DNA of 26,590 nucleotides from an uncultured Collinsella sp. (GTDB lineage: Bacteria > Actinomycetota > Coriobacteriia > Coriobacteriales > Coriobacteriaceae): contig CAAELJ010000132.1 in assembly GCA_900756725.1 (NCBI GenBank), positions 1 through 26,590 on the forward strand, given 5' to 3'. Below the pieces are notes generated by a model. It was not told where the DNA came from, searched no databases, and saw only the letters and a list, made by a program, of their open reading frames with translations. Numbering within the stretch: position 1 is the stretch's first letter; every line of letters begins with the position of its first letter. Made by a program: the position numbers and the translations under genes. Below, in pieces: positions 1 to 7,896 of the stretch.

Positions 1-151
1 CACATTAAGTGCTTTCCTTTGCGTGCGGAACTCGCGACAAACTTCATGCCCTCCGGTCCGCCCCGGGAGCCAGGTTAACTAATTCGGGCCCGGTATTCAG
101 AAAAGTCAGTGCAGCAAAATGGCGATGCGGATGGAATGCACAAGATAGGGG

Positions 152-177
152 GCACGTTGTTGGGACGTGCTCTTTTA
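152..177 (+). terminator. Possible weak intrinsic terminator
   Basis: GCACGT (152-157) pairs with ACGTGC (165-170) around a 7-nt loop and is followed by TCTTTTA. A G-U pair may add one step to the stem. It would serve a plus-strand transcript entering from the left of the window. The stem is short and its loop contains TGGGA, so it could instead be a degenerate relative of the GGGAC-type hairpins found elsewhere in the window. Confidence 0.35.
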
Positions 178-244
178 AGTTGCGGTGGAATAGTTCCTGT
201 TTTTGGGCTTGAAGGCCGATTTTAGGGACTATTTCACCGCAACT
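178..244. repeat. 67-bp imperfect inverted repeat (REP-like)
   Basis: A 20-nt left arm (178-197, beginning AGTTGCGGTG) matches the reverse complement of the right arm (225-244, ending CACCGCAACT) at 18 of 20 positions. The 27-nt spacer holds a small GGC/GCC hairpin. TTCCTG closes the left arm and GGGACT opens the right arm, echoing the GGGAC core of the other intergenic hairpins here. No T-run follows on either strand, so it does not look like a plain terminator. Confidence 0.6.
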
Positions 245-262
245 GAGGGGTGGGATGTGGGG

Positions 263-1912
263 TTAGCGCTCGTAAATCAAGTTGCCTGCCAGGTAGGTGG
301 CTTGGACTTTGGTGGCTTGGAGCTCTTGGGGGTCAACGGTGAGCGGGTTTTGGTCTAGGACTACCAGGTCGGCGTACTTGCCGGGCTCCAAGCTGCCGAG
401 GTTTTGCTCGTCGCCTGCCGCATAGGCACTTCCCAAGGTGTAGTTGCGCAGGGCCGTTGCCGCGTCGATACGCTCGCTCGGTAACCAGCCGCCCTCGGGC
501 CAGTGGCTTTTGGGGTCCTGGCGCGTGATAGCCGTGTAGAGCACGTTCATGCTGGTAACGGGCGTGATAGGGCTGTCGGTACCGAAGGCTTGGCGAATGC
601 CGCGCTGCTTATAGGTTGCGAACGGCCACATGATGCGGCTGCGCTCCAGGCCCAGATCACGCTCCGGACCACCCGGGTCGAGCGTGATATGGCAGGGCTG
701 GCTCGAGGCAACCACGTTGAGCTTGCGCAGGCGGTCGATGTCCTCGGGCAGAAGGTTCTCCAGATGCTCGAGCGTGTTATGACCGTGCTGGGGCAGGCCG
801 TACAGGTCGGCTGCCTCCTCGAAGATATCCAGCGCGGCATGAATCGCACCGTCGCCGATAACGTGGATGCGCACGGTGTGGCCACGCTCGGCTGCCGCCA
901 GAACCAACTTGCGCATGCGCTCGGCCGGGACCGTCAGACGGCCCTGGTCGCCCGGGAAGCGCGGATTGGTATAGGGCTCAGTGAGATATGCCGTGTGTTC
1001 GCTCGACACGCCGTCGAAGAACTGCTTAAAACCTGGCGCCGAAAGCAGCGCGTTGTTCGCGTAACGTACCTGGAGCTCTTCTAGACGCGACTGGTCATCC
1101 AGCAGCGTGGGGAACAGATGGGCACGAATGCCCAGCTTGCCGGCCGTCTGCAGTTTGTCGTAGACATCGTCGCGGATAAAATCGCAGCCCGGCATGGGCA
1201 TGAGCGACATATCGCAGATCGAGGTAATACCCTGCTCGGCCATGCGCCTCATTTGATCGGCGTAAGCGCTTGCGATGCGATCTTCGCCCAGCCACTCAAG
1301 ACAGCGCGGCAGCAGCTGCATGGCAGCCGCTTCGTGAGCAATGCCCGTGAGTTCGCCGTTTGCGTCTTTGTCGTAGCTACCGCCCGCTGGCGGCTCGCTG
1401 TCGCGCGTGACGCCGAGCGCCTCGAGTGCGCGGCTGTTGAGCCACAGCGTGTGCCCGTCGCCCGAGTACATAACGCAGGGACGATCGGGGAATGCCGCAT
1501 CGAGCGACGCCTTGGTAGGATGCTCGGGCGGGTCCCAACGGTAGTCGCGCCAGCCTTGCGTCACAACCCAGGCGTCATCGGGCAGGTCCTGGGAAAACTC
1601 GAGCGCGTGCTGCACCAGCGCCGCCTCGGACGTGCCCATATCCATGAGCATGTACGGCGAGGAGCCAACCGAGGTATGGAAGAAGTGCAGATGAGCGTCA
1701 TGGAAACCGGGGCAGACAAACTGCTCGCCGTAGTCGAGAACCGGCGTGGCGGCGGGAGCGGCGGCAATCACGTCATCGGGCGCACCGACTGCGACGATAC
1801 GGTCGCCTGCGATGGCAATCGCCAGCTCGCGGGCGGAATCGATGCCGTCTTGCGCGGTAAAGACGTTCTTGGAGCGGATAATCCGATCGATATGTTGCAT
1901 GGGCATCCCCAT
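263..1912 (-). CDS. YtcJ-type amidohydrolase (amidohydrolase family 3)
   Basis: This is a roughly 549-residue metal-dependent hydrolase of the amidohydrolase superfamily, YtcJ branch; the substrate cannot be read from sequence. An N-terminal beta segment (SKNVFT, about residues 14-19) leads to the metal-binding motif HDAHLH near residues 71-76. The later motifs RIHVIGDGAIHAALD and AFGTDSPITP are typical of the family, and the C-terminal LEPGKYADLVVLDQNP segment is the usual closing strand. Length is normal. The open frame runs on to 2872, but the upstream part only mirrors the M20 gene on the other strand. Three close ATGs (1912, 1906, 1900) are possible starts; GGGG lies 6 nt before the last, so a start at 1900 is also plausible. 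The gene diverges from the M20 gene at 2069, and the two share a 156-bp control region. Confidence 0.9.
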   Translation of the reverse strand: MGMPMQHIDRIIRSKNVFTAQDGIDSARELAIAIAGDRIVAVGAPDDVIAAAPAATPVLDYGEQFVCPGFHDAHLHFFHTSVGSSPYMLMDMGTSEAALVQHALEFSQDLPDDAWVVTQGWRDYRWDPPEHPTKASLDAAFPDRPCVMYSGDGHTLWLNSRALEALGVTRDSEPPAGGSYDKDANGELTGIAHEAAAMQLLPRCLEWLGEDRIASAYADQMRRMAEQGITSICDMSLMPMPGCDFIRDDVYDKLQTAGKLGIRAHLFPTLLDDQSRLEELQVRYANNALLSAPGFKQFFDGVSSEHTAYLTEPYTNPRFPGDQGRLTVPAERMRKLVLAAAERGHTVRIHVIGDGAIHAALDIFEEAADLYGLPQHGHNTLEHLENLLPEDIDRLRKLNVVASSQPCHITLDPGGPERDLGLERSRIMWPFATYKQRGIRQAFGTDSPITPVTSMNVLYTAITRQDPKSHWPEGGWLPSERIDAATALRNYTLGSAYAAGDEQNLGSLEPGKYADLVVLDQNPLTVDPQELQATKVQATYLAGNLIYER

Positions 1913-1987
1913 CTCTGGCAGGAAATTCAACACCCCCGAGTGTACTCCCCCGCCCTTGTAACAAAACCCCAAGCGGCAAACGGCAAC

Positions 1988-2017
1988 TTTACCAGCCCTA
2001 GCGGCAGGTGGCATACT
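1988..2017 (+). promoter_or_regulatory. Possible promoter of the M20 gene
   Basis: TTTACC (1988-1993) and CATACT (2012-2017) lie 18 nt apart, about 50 nt before the M20 start codon, in the region shared with the divergent amidohydrolase. Both boxes are imperfect matches to the sigma-70 consensus. Confidence 0.35.
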
Positions 2018-2068
2018 GGAAAGTGCCTGTACGATTTTGCGATCAACCCAGCAAGGAGCAAATCGATC

Positions 2069-3532
2069 ATGACGAAGACCAAGGCACAGCAGATTATGGC
2101 GGCGACCGAGACTCGCGCGGCTGACGATGTCACCGCAGCCATCCAAGATATCGCCGCCGAGTTTGAACCCTACATCATTAAGCAGCGCCGGCACTTCCAT
2201 AAGCACCCGGAGCTGAGCCTCGCCGAAGAGCGCACGACCTCCGACATCGCCAACCAGCTCGACGCCATGAATATCCCCTACGAGCGCCCCCTTAAGACGG
2301 GCCTGGTGGCGACCCTTCGCGGCACCGCACCCGACGCCTATCGCGAGGACGGCACGCCGCGCCGCCGCATACTGCTGCGCGCGGATATTGACGCCCTGCC
2401 CGTCACCGAGCAGACCGGCGAGGAATTCGCCAGTGTCAACGAGGGCTGCATGCACGCCTGCGGCCACGACTGCCACATCGCCATGATGCTCGGCACGCTG
2501 CAGATCCTGCGCCATATGACCGACGACATCCACGGCGAGGTCCGCATCGTCTTCCAGCCCAGTGAGGAAAACGGCCAGGGCGCCAAACTCATGATCGGCA
2601 CGGGTGTGCTCGACGGCGTCGACGGCGCCTACGCCGCGCACATCTGGAGCGAGGTCGACGCCGGCACCGTAAGCTGCGAGCCCGGCCCGCGCATGGCCAA
2701 TACCGACTGGTTCCGCATCGATGTCCGCGGCACCTCGTGCCACGGCGCCATGCCCCAGCGCGGCCACGACGCCGTCATGGTTGCCGCCGAGATCGTCAAC
2801 GCCCTGCAGACCATCGTCTCGCGCGAGATCAGCCCCTATGAGCCGGCCGTCATCACCGTCGGCGAGCTGCACGGCGGCACCGCGCGCAACGTTATCGCCG
2901 GCACGGCCTACCTCGCCGGCACGGTGCGCACCTACGGCGATTCAACCCACGAGGAAATGCCGGAGCTTATGCGCCGCATCGTGGAGCATACTGCAGCCGC
3001 CTTGGGCGCCGAGGCAGAGCTCACCGATTACACCATCGCCAACTACAAGGTCGAAAACGACGCGGCCTCGAGCGAGCGCTGCCGTCAGGCCGTAATTAAG
3101 TGTCTGGGTCCCGCCGGCCAAGGCCATTATCGCGGCACACTTTCGGGCGAGGATTTTTCGGAGTACCTGCGCCGCGTGCCGGGCGTGCTCGCCTTTGTAG
3201 GTACGCGTAACCCCAAGATTGGCGCCACGTACGCCCAGCATTCCTGCTTTTACAAGATCGACGAGACCGTGCTGGCAAAGGGCTCCATGGTGGCCGCCCA
3301 GTATGCTATCGACTTTTTGGCCGAGCCCACGCAAGAGGAGCTCGACGGCCCCGCGATCACTGCGGTCGCCGAAACCAACCCCGATCTGGCCGCCAAGTTG
3401 CGCTCTGCCAAGGCGACGACCGCCGAGGCTCGTGACGCCATCCACGACGCCCGCACGGCTCGCCATGCCGCAATCAAGGGCATCCACGAAGCCCGCGCCG
3501 CCGCTCGCCGCGAGGAGAAACACGACGAGTAG
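2069..3532 (+). CDS. M20-family metallopeptidase / amidohydrolase
   Basis: A 487-residue zinc amidohydrolase of the M20D type, the group that includes N-acyl-amino-acid and aminobenzoyl-glutamate hydrolases. Visible motifs are HKHPELS (44-50), the metal-binding RADIDALPV (Asp106), HACGHD (His129, Cys131, His133), the catalytic and metal-binding EEN (Glu166-Glu167), and the dimerisation-domain SCHGAMPQRGHD (His225). GTLSGEDFSEYL, near residue 360, is also conserved. The first ATG with a ribosome site is at 2069 (AAGGAG, 10 nt upstream); the frame stays open far upstream without coding character. After the catalytic part comes a charged, Ala/Arg-rich tail of about 60-70 residues that most family members lack and that looks like one long helix. 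Substrate unknown. Confidence 0.92.
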   Translation: MTKTKAQQIMAATETRAADDVTAAIQDIAAEFEPYIIKQRRHFHKHPELSLAEERTTSDIANQLDAMNIPYERPLKTGLVATLRGTAPDAYREDGTPRRRILLRADIDALPVTEQTGEEFASVNEGCMHACGHDCHIAMMLGTLQILRHMTDDIHGEVRIVFQPSEENGQGAKLMIGTGVLDGVDGAYAAHIWSEVDAGTVSCEPGPRMANTDWFRIDVRGTSCHGAMPQRGHDAVMVAAEIVNALQTIVSREISPYEPAVITVGELHGGTARNVIAGTAYLAGTVRTYGDSTHEEMPELMRRIVEHTAAALGAEAELTDYTIANYKVENDAASSERCRQAVIKCLGPAGQGHYRGTLSGEDFSEYLRRVPGVLAFVGTRNPKIGATYAQHSCFYKIDETVLAKGSMVAAQYAIDFLAEPTQEELDGPAITAVAETNPDLAAKLRSAKATTAEARDAIHDARTARHAAIKGIHEARAAARREEKHDE

Positions 3533-3569
3533 TCGTCACACCCATCCATAACAGCCTGGCTAAAGCAAA

Positions 3570-3603
3570 GCGGGGGCGGACGTTTCGACACGTCCGCCCC
3601 CGC
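3570..3603. terminator. Bidirectional intrinsic terminator
   Basis: A perfect 13-bp GC-rich stem, GCGGGGGCGGACG (3570-3582) with its complement (3591-3603), closes an 8-nt loop. It stands between the 3' ends of two convergent genes, the M20 gene ending at 3532 and the zinc-ribbon gene ending at 3655. The minus-strand exit reads TTTGCTTTA and the plus-strand exit TCATTTG, so it probably serves both, better on the minus strand. Confidence 0.8.
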
Positions 3604-3654
3604 TCATTTGTCAATCGCTATTTCTACCCCGCCCCCAAATGGCAGGCGGCATGG

Positions 3655-4959
3655 CTACTCGTCCTGAGGGTCCTCGTCGGAACTTGACTCGGGCTCAGGC
3701 TCAAGCTCAGGCTCAGGCTCAGGTGCAGACGTAGGCGCCGGCTCGGGCGCAGGTGCCGGCTCAGGCTCAGGCACGGGCGCCGGCTCGGGCGCGGGCTTGG
3801 GCTCAGGCGCGGGCTTGGGTGCAGGTGCAGGCGCGGGTGCGACATCCGGAGCGCTGTAACCCGAGGGAGCGGACTTCTTCTCGAAGGGCAATACAAAGGT
3901 CAGGACGTCATCCTTGTCCTCGTCGGCCCACTCGCTTGCATAACGCGCGACCCAATAGCCAACGGCACGGTGCTTGAGCATCTTGCCAAAGACTGTAAGA
4001 AACACGGTGACAAAAGCGACCAGCACCAGGAACAGCACGAGTGTGATGCCACCGCCGGTAACAATCGCCTCAATACCCGTAGGACGATAGTAGTAGCTAT
4101 ACATACCGACAGAGGCAACGGCGCCAAAGACGACCGTCAAGATCCATGAGACAACGTTGGCGACCAGGCCCGTCAAAAACTCGGGAAGGAACGAAGCGCA
4201 GAACAGCTTGGTCTTATTGTTCTTAAAGGCTGCCCAAACCTTATCGAGCGAAAACGCGCTCTCGACGCGACCGGTCACCGCAAAGTGCATCACGGCAATG
4301 TCGGCGAACATCTTAAAGAAGACCCCCAGGACCGCCGTGGCAATCATAGCCAGGACAAGCAGGCCAAGCGAGCCAAACAGCGCAGCCTCGAACGCATAAG
4401 AGCCGTAATAAGAATACGAGCCCGCGGCGCCAATTACCACGCCCTCCACCAGCGAAAGCACTACACCGATAATGGGAATGGCAGCGATAACCTCGAGCAC
4501 GACCGAAATAACGCTCGAAAAGATTCCGAGACCAAACGACGTGGAACGCATCAACGGACGACCCATGCCGTCATCGATCTTAAGCGACAGGTCGCGACCC
4601 CACTCGATGCCAAAGCCCGAACCGCACACGCTCGCCACGTAGGCAGCCAAAAAGCCGATGGCAGCCGCAATACCGCCGATAACGGGGATGAACAGCACGA
4701 GTACCGACACGACACAGATAAGCGCCGGCAAAAAGGCAATCTGGCACACGCGCTGCAGCACGCCCGGAGTCTTGGTCATATCCTCAAACGCCTGAGCCGT
4801 GCAGCCCTTGGACGCGTTCGCGACAGGTTGAGGAACAAACTGCTGAGGCTGAGGCTGACCCTGAGGGGTGGAAGCTGCAGCACCGGCATTGGGGGCACCA
4901 CACACGCCGCAGAACTTGTCGTTATCGCCCATGGGGGCGCCACACTGCGAACAGAACAT
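3655..4959 (-). CDS. Zinc-ribbon multi-pass membrane protein (DUF4013-like)
   Basis: A 434-residue protein of unknown function. It opens with a double-knuckle zinc ribbon, CSQC and CGVC (Cys3, Cys6, Cys17, Cys20), then a short Gln/Pro linker. A membrane domain with about six hydrophobic segments follows, rich in Gly, Ala and Val and resembling DUF4013 proteins. The last 70 residues or so are a low-complexity Pro/Ala/Glu tail (AP, EP and KP dipeptides) ending in a very acidic segment. The chosen ATG has GAAGGG 9 nt upstream; an ATG three codons earlier leaves no room for a ribosome site. A zinc ribbon ahead of a polytopic domain suggests a membrane protein with a cytoplasmic binding head. It is followed by the terminator at 3570-3603. 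Confidence 0.8.
   Translation of the reverse strand: MFCSQCGAPMGDNDKFCGVCGAPNAGAAASTPQGQPQPQQFVPQPVANASKGCTAQAFEDMTKTPGVLQRVCQIAFLPALICVVSVLVLFIPVIGGIAAAIGFLAAYVASVCGSGFGIEWGRDLSLKIDDGMGRPLMRSTSFGLGIFSSVISVVLEVIAAIPIIGVVLSLVEGVVIGAAGSYSYYGSYAFEAALFGSLGLLVLAMIATAVLGVFFKMFADIAVMHFAVTGRVESAFSLDKVWAAFKNNKTKLFCASFLPEFLTGLVANVVSWILTVVFGAVASVGMYSYYYRPTGIEAIVTGGGITLVLFLVLVAFVTVFLTVFGKMLKHRAVGYWVARYASEWADEDKDDVLTFVLPFEKKSAPSGYSAPDVAPAPAPAPKPAPEPKPAPEPAPVPEPEPAPAPEPAPTSAPEPEPELEPEPESSSDEDPQDE
3660..3845 (-). repeat. Pro-Ala-Glu low-complexity tail repeat
   Basis: This is the part of the zinc-ribbon gene encoding the Pro/Ala/Glu tail. On the plus strand it is a run of imperfect 6- and 12-nt units of the type GGCTCAGGCTCA and GGCGCAGG. 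Such short tandem units are prone to slippage, so tail length may vary between strains. The repeat preserves the reading frame in this copy. Confidence 0.7.
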
Positions 4960-5109
4960 CGAAATCATCCCTTCGTATCTAGAGCGAATCACCTGGATCG
5001 CAAACGATGTCTTTGGCATCATTATCACCCAATGTGAGGACAAATACTCTTAGATGACGTATTTGCAACGCGCGAGGCGCTTTTCGATTGTTTGACGAGT
5101 GTGTCCGCG

Positions 5110-6132
5110 CTAGTTCGTGCCGCGGAAACCCTTGCCGACGATCTCGGAGCTGTCGACGATCGTGATAAAGGCACCAGGATCGACCTCGCGCGCATAACGG
5201 CGCAGCTGCACGGCCTCGCGACGGCTCAGCACGCTCATGATCACCGTCACGCACTTGCCCGAGAAGGCGCCGTAGCCGCGGCTGATGGTCGCCGTGCGGT
5301 TGAGATGCTTGACGATAAACTCCTCGACCTTAAGGGGCTCGGAACAAATGATCGTGCAGACCTTACGAAGATGAATGCTCTCGATGGCCTTGTCGACCAC
5401 AAGCGTCTTGGCAAACAGGCCGAGCACGCAATACAGACCGATACGCGGACCATACAAAAAGGCCGCGATGGTCACGATGCCGATATCGACCAGCAACAGC
5501 GCGCGGCCAATCTCGAGTGTGGTACGGCGTTTGAGGATCATAGCGAGGATGTCCGTGCCGCCCGTCGAGGCGCCGATATCAAAAACGATGGCGCTGCCGA
5601 GCGCCGGCAGAATCACGGCAAAGCACAGGTCGAGCCACATATCGCCCGTCATCGAGACATCGGTCGGAATAAAAAGCTCAAACAGCGAAACATAGGCGGA
5701 CAGCGCAAACGAGGCGAAGACGCTCCACAGGATTGCCTTGCGCTCCAAAAAGATAAAGCCCAAGACGACGAGAACCGCGTTGATAATCCACATAAAGACG
5801 CCGACGGGCAGGGTCGGGAACAGCGTGGACAGAATGACCGACACGCCCGAGGTGCCGCCAAAAGCAAAGTGATTAGGGGTTTTAAACGCAACGATGGCAA
5901 AAGCCGTAAGAATCAGACCTAGATTGAGCTCGGCGAAAAAGCGCGGGAAGCCTGGCTCCTGGCTGCGCTTTTGGCCGGCACGCTCGCCGCGCTCGATATC
6001 GGTGCGATCGACCACGCGCTCCATCGGCACCACGGGAGGACGATGTAGCTCCTCGGCAGCTCGCGATGCCGCCTCTGCCGCGGCGGCCTCAATCGCCCAT
6101 GCCTTGCTTTCTGTTTCGCGCTCGTCAGCCAT
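5110..6132 (-). CDS. YitT-family membrane protein (DUF161 + DUF2179)
   Basis: A 340-residue integral membrane protein of the YitT family; transport or sensing roles have been proposed for the family but its function is not settled. An N-terminal cytoplasmic segment of about 70 charged residues precedes five or six membrane segments, with the family motifs GGTSGVSVIL and DIGASTGGTDILAMI. The C-terminal soluble DUF2179 domain, about 90 residues, includes SRGYGAFSGK and ITIVDSSEIVGKGF. The start ATG has GAGGGG about 8 nt upstream. The protein is somewhat longer than usual because of the N-terminal extension, which is Ala/Glu-rich. It stands alone between the zinc-ribbon gene and the asp23 operon, all on the same strand. 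Confidence 0.9.
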   Translation of the reverse strand: MADERETESKAWAIEAAAAEAASRAAEELHRPPVVPMERVVDRTDIERGERAGQKRSQEPGFPRFFAELNLGLILTAFAIVAFKTPNHFAFGGTSGVSVILSTLFPTLPVGVFMWIINAVLVVLGFIFLERKAILWSVFASFALSAYVSLFELFIPTDVSMTGDMWLDLCFAVILPALGSAIVFDIGASTGGTDILAMILKRRTTLEIGRALLLVDIGIVTIAAFLYGPRIGLYCVLGLFAKTLVVDKAIESIHLRKVCTIICSEPLKVEEFIVKHLNRTATISRGYGAFSGKCVTVIMSVLSRREAVQLRRYAREVDPGAFITIVDSSEIVGKGFRGTN

Positions 6133-6248
6133 TACGGCAACCCCTCGTTAACAATTTGGAAACAATGCGCCCATTAGGGTAACGCGGAACGTGACGATTG
6201 CAACCCCTAGTTAGACGAGCGGTATGCCTACATCGGGGGCATACAAAT

Positions 6249-6287
6249 AACGGCCGGCCGCACATACATCCGTGCGACCGGCCGTTT
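6249..6287 (-). terminator. Intrinsic terminator of the asp23 operon
   Basis: AACGGCCGG (6249-6257) and CGCAC (6259-6263) pair with GTGCG (6272-6276) and CCGGCCGTT (6278-6286), giving a 14-bp stem with one internal mismatch. It lies downstream of asp23 on the minus strand and is followed there by ATTTGTAT. The T-tract is short, but the stem is strong. Confidence 0.7.
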
Positions 6288-6299
6288 GACGTTTTCGCA

Positions 6300-6341
6300 G
6301 ATAAAACCTGCCAAAATAAACCTGTCCCTTTTTGGCAGGTT
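6300..6341. repeat. REP-like hairpin, 42-bp copy 1
   Basis: AACCTGCCAAAA (6305-6316) pairs perfectly with TTTTGGCAGGTT (6330-6341) around a 13-nt loop containing CCTGTCCC. The whole 42-nt sequence recurs exactly, in inverted orientation, at 11187-11228. This copy lies 14 nt beyond the asp23 stop codon and before the operon terminator. Confidence 0.85.
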
Positions 6342-6355
6342 ACCTTTTTAGTAGG

Positions 6356-6877
6356 TTACTCGTGCTGGTTGGTGCGGTGCTCGTACTCCTCGGGGGTGAT
6401 GACATCCTCGATGCGCAGGTTGACGCCTGCCACCTCAAGGCCGGTCATCGCAGCCAGACGCTCGGTCACGCGCGCCTTAACGTCGTCGAAAATCGCGGGC
6501 GCATAGGCGCCGTACTCGATAATGACGGAAATGTTAACGACCACGCGGTTGTCATCGGTGACCTCGACTGTCACGCCCTTGGTCAGATTCTCGGCACCAA
6601 ACTGCTCCTGCACAAAGTGCATGAGGTTGCCCTTCATGCCCAGGACGTGCGGTACCTCGCGGGTGGCCATGGCGACGATCTTCTCGATCACACCGTTGGA
6701 ATAGGTCAGCGAGTCCTCGGACTCGTCCGCTTCCCCATCATCCTCGTCCGCATCGTCGGCGGGTTCGGCCTCGACGAGCGCCTCGTCCTCGAGCGTTACG
6801 TCCTCGGCCTCGGCGGTGACGGTCTCGTCTACCTCGAGCTCGGTATCGGCCACATCGACCTTCGTGTTAAAAGCCAT
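6356..6877 (-). CDS. Asp23/Gls24 family envelope stress protein
   Basis: A 173-residue protein whose C-terminal two-thirds (from about residue 58, YSNGVIEKIVAMATREVPHV, to EVAGVNLRIEDV) is a clear Asp23/Gls24 domain. In staphylococci the family forms a membrane-associated layer tethered by AmaP and responds to alkaline or envelope stress. Here residues 10-55 are an extremely acidic, probably disordered extension dominated by Glu and Asp, which typical members lack. Start ATG follows a strong AAGGAGG with normal spacing. It is the last gene of a three-gene operon behind amaP and the DUF2273 gene, an arrangement also found in Firmicutes. Confidence 0.92.
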   Translation of the reverse strand: MAFNTKVDVADTELEVDETVTAEAEDVTLEDEALVEAEPADDADEDDGEADESEDSLTYSNGVIEKIVAMATREVPHVLGMKGNLMHFVQEQFGAENLTKGVTVEVTDDNRVVVNISVIIEYGAYAPAIFDDVKARVTERLAAMTGLEVAGVNLRIEDVITPEEYEHRTNQHE

Positions 6878-6921
6878 GGTTCCTCCTTATGCCCACCGCA
6901 CACGCGGCGGTCGAATACATG

Positions 6922-7299
6922 CTAGCGGCCGCTAAACAGACGGCCGAAGAAGTTGACGATCCCGTTCTCGCCGTCGCGGATCTGGCCAATCACGGCGCCG
7001 ATCAGCACAAAGAAAGCGATGACGAGCGTATCCCACAGGCCGAGCGTGAGCACCAGCACGGCGAGCACAAAACCAGCGACGGCTCCAAGCGTGGTGTTGG
7101 GATGACGGACGGCATAGCTCCAGATGGCTGCCCCCGTACCCTTGATGAGACCCATGGCCTCATCAAAATCATCGGCGACCGCGTCATGTGACTCGGTACC
7201 CTCTACCTTGGGATCGACGACCTCGCCTGCCGGCGCGGCGCTCTGATCGATAGTCAGGCGCGGCGTGCGGGCGGTCTTGTCTTGATTGGTATCACTCAC
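6922..7299 (-). CDS. DUF2273 small membrane protein
   Basis: A 125-residue protein with a soluble, acidic N-terminal half (residues 1-55) and a DUF2273 domain made of two closely spaced membrane helices (about 69-87 and 90-107), ending in a short basic tail. DUF2273 proteins usually number about 60-80 residues and sit next to asp23 and amaP, as here. I place the start at the GTG at 7299 because GGAGG lies 6 nt upstream and the frame above it is non-coding. That start overlaps the end of amaP by 8 nt, suggesting translational coupling. Probable role: membrane component of the Asp23 complex (inference). Confidence 0.85.
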   Translation of the reverse strand: MSDTNQDKTARTPRLTIDQSAAPAGEVVDPKVEGTESHDAVADDFDEAMGLIKGTGAAIWSYAVRHPNTTLGAVAGFVLAVLVLTLGLWDTLVIAFFVLIGAVIGQIRDGENGIVNFFGRLFSGR

Positions 7300-7837
7300 C
7301 GGAAACCTCCACGGTCTGGACGGTAGTCTTGGACGGCAAAAAACGAACGCGCGCAGTCGTGCCCGGCGTGCCGAGCATAGTGTCGCAGGCCTCCTCGATA
7401 CGTTGCTGCATCGCGGCTGCAAGGGAGGCCACGTCCCGGTCGTCGAGCGCGATGGCGTCAACCTTAAAACGGACGTGCGATTCGTCGGAGCCCTGCACGC
7501 GCGCCTCGACATGCTCGATCATCACTCGGTCGTCGCGCTCTGCCGCGGTGCGGGCACACGAGGAGAGGGCAGCGAGCGTGACCTCGATATTGCGCTCCCC
7601 CGCCGGATGCACGCAGGACGGCTCGCGACGAGCAAACATCAGGCGGAAGAAACCCACGAGCACGCCGAGCGCCACGACACCGCCGCACGCCGTAACAACG
7701 ATGCGAGGCAGCGGATCGCGCATCAGCAGCATAAAGCGATAGGTATATGGCCCCCAAAACTGGCAGACTAACGTACCCAGCGCCACGACGGCGGAGGCAA
7801 GATACACGATCGCCAGGGCTCGTTTGAGCACGCGCAT
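7292..7837 (-). CDS. amaP: AmaP-type alkaline shock membrane anchor protein
   Basis: A 181-residue protein with two N-terminal membrane helices (about 8-27 and 46-68), which would place both ends in the cytoplasm, and a soluble C-terminal domain of about 110 residues. That layout, together with the downstream DUF2273 and Asp23 genes, matches AmaP, the membrane anchor of Asp23. Sequence similarity alone is modest, so the name rests partly on context. The ATG has AAGGGAG at normal spacing. It is the first gene of the operon and starts about 44 nt beyond a possible TATAAT box. Confidence 0.75.
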   Translation of the reverse strand: MRVLKRALAIVYLASAVVALGTLVCQFWGPYTYRFMLLMRDPLPRIVVTACGGVVALGVLVGFFRLMFARREPSCVHPAGERNIEVTLAALSSCARTAAERDDRVMIEHVEARVQGSDESHVRFKVDAIALDDRDVASLAAAMQQRIEEACDTMLGTPGTTARVRFLPSKTTVQTVEVSGE

Positions 7838-7887
7838 GCAGCGCTCCCTTCAAATCTCGATCCACAGAATGCAAAACGATTCGCATC

Positions 7888-7893
7888 ATTATA
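7888..7893 (-). promoter_or_regulatory. Possible -10 box of the amaP operon
   Basis: A perfect TATAAT reads on the minus strand, about 50 nt before the amaP start, within the T-rich exit of the yebC terminator. No good -35 box lies at the usual distance (the position falls inside the terminator stem), so it is either an activated promoter or chance. Confidence 0.35.
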
Positions 7894-7896
7894 AAA

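Larger units (their letters stand above)
1..262. other. Non-coding stretch at window start
   Basis: I see no convincing gene here. A 67-codon open frame at 9-212 has no recognisable domain and its composition looks non-coding. The stretch holds a short hairpin followed by a T-rich tract (152-177) and a 67-bp imperfect inverted repeat (178-244), both listed separately. It lies downstream of the minus-strand amidohydrolase gene, so it is probably that gene's 3' region plus the end of whatever lies upstream of the window. Confidence 0.6.

Noticed and set aside
9..212. 67-codon plus-strand open frame at the window start
   Set aside because: Its composition looks non-coding, it runs through the hairpin at 152-177 and into the inverted repeat, and no domain is seen.
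1118..2068. Upstream extension of the M20 reading frame
   Set aside because: It is antisense to the amidohydrolase gene and lacks domains; a ribosome site and the conserved N-terminus place the start at 2069.
1913..2872. Upstream extension of the amidohydrolase reading frame (869 codons in total)
   Set aside because: The extension lies antisense to the well-supported M20 gene, shows no homology, and is Gly/Ala/Val/Asp-rich as expected for the mirror of a GC-rich gene.
3660..3845. Tandem repeat that might be a CRISPR or intergenic satellite
   Set aside because: It is in frame inside the zinc-ribbon gene and encodes the Pro/Ala/Glu tail; there are no spacers.
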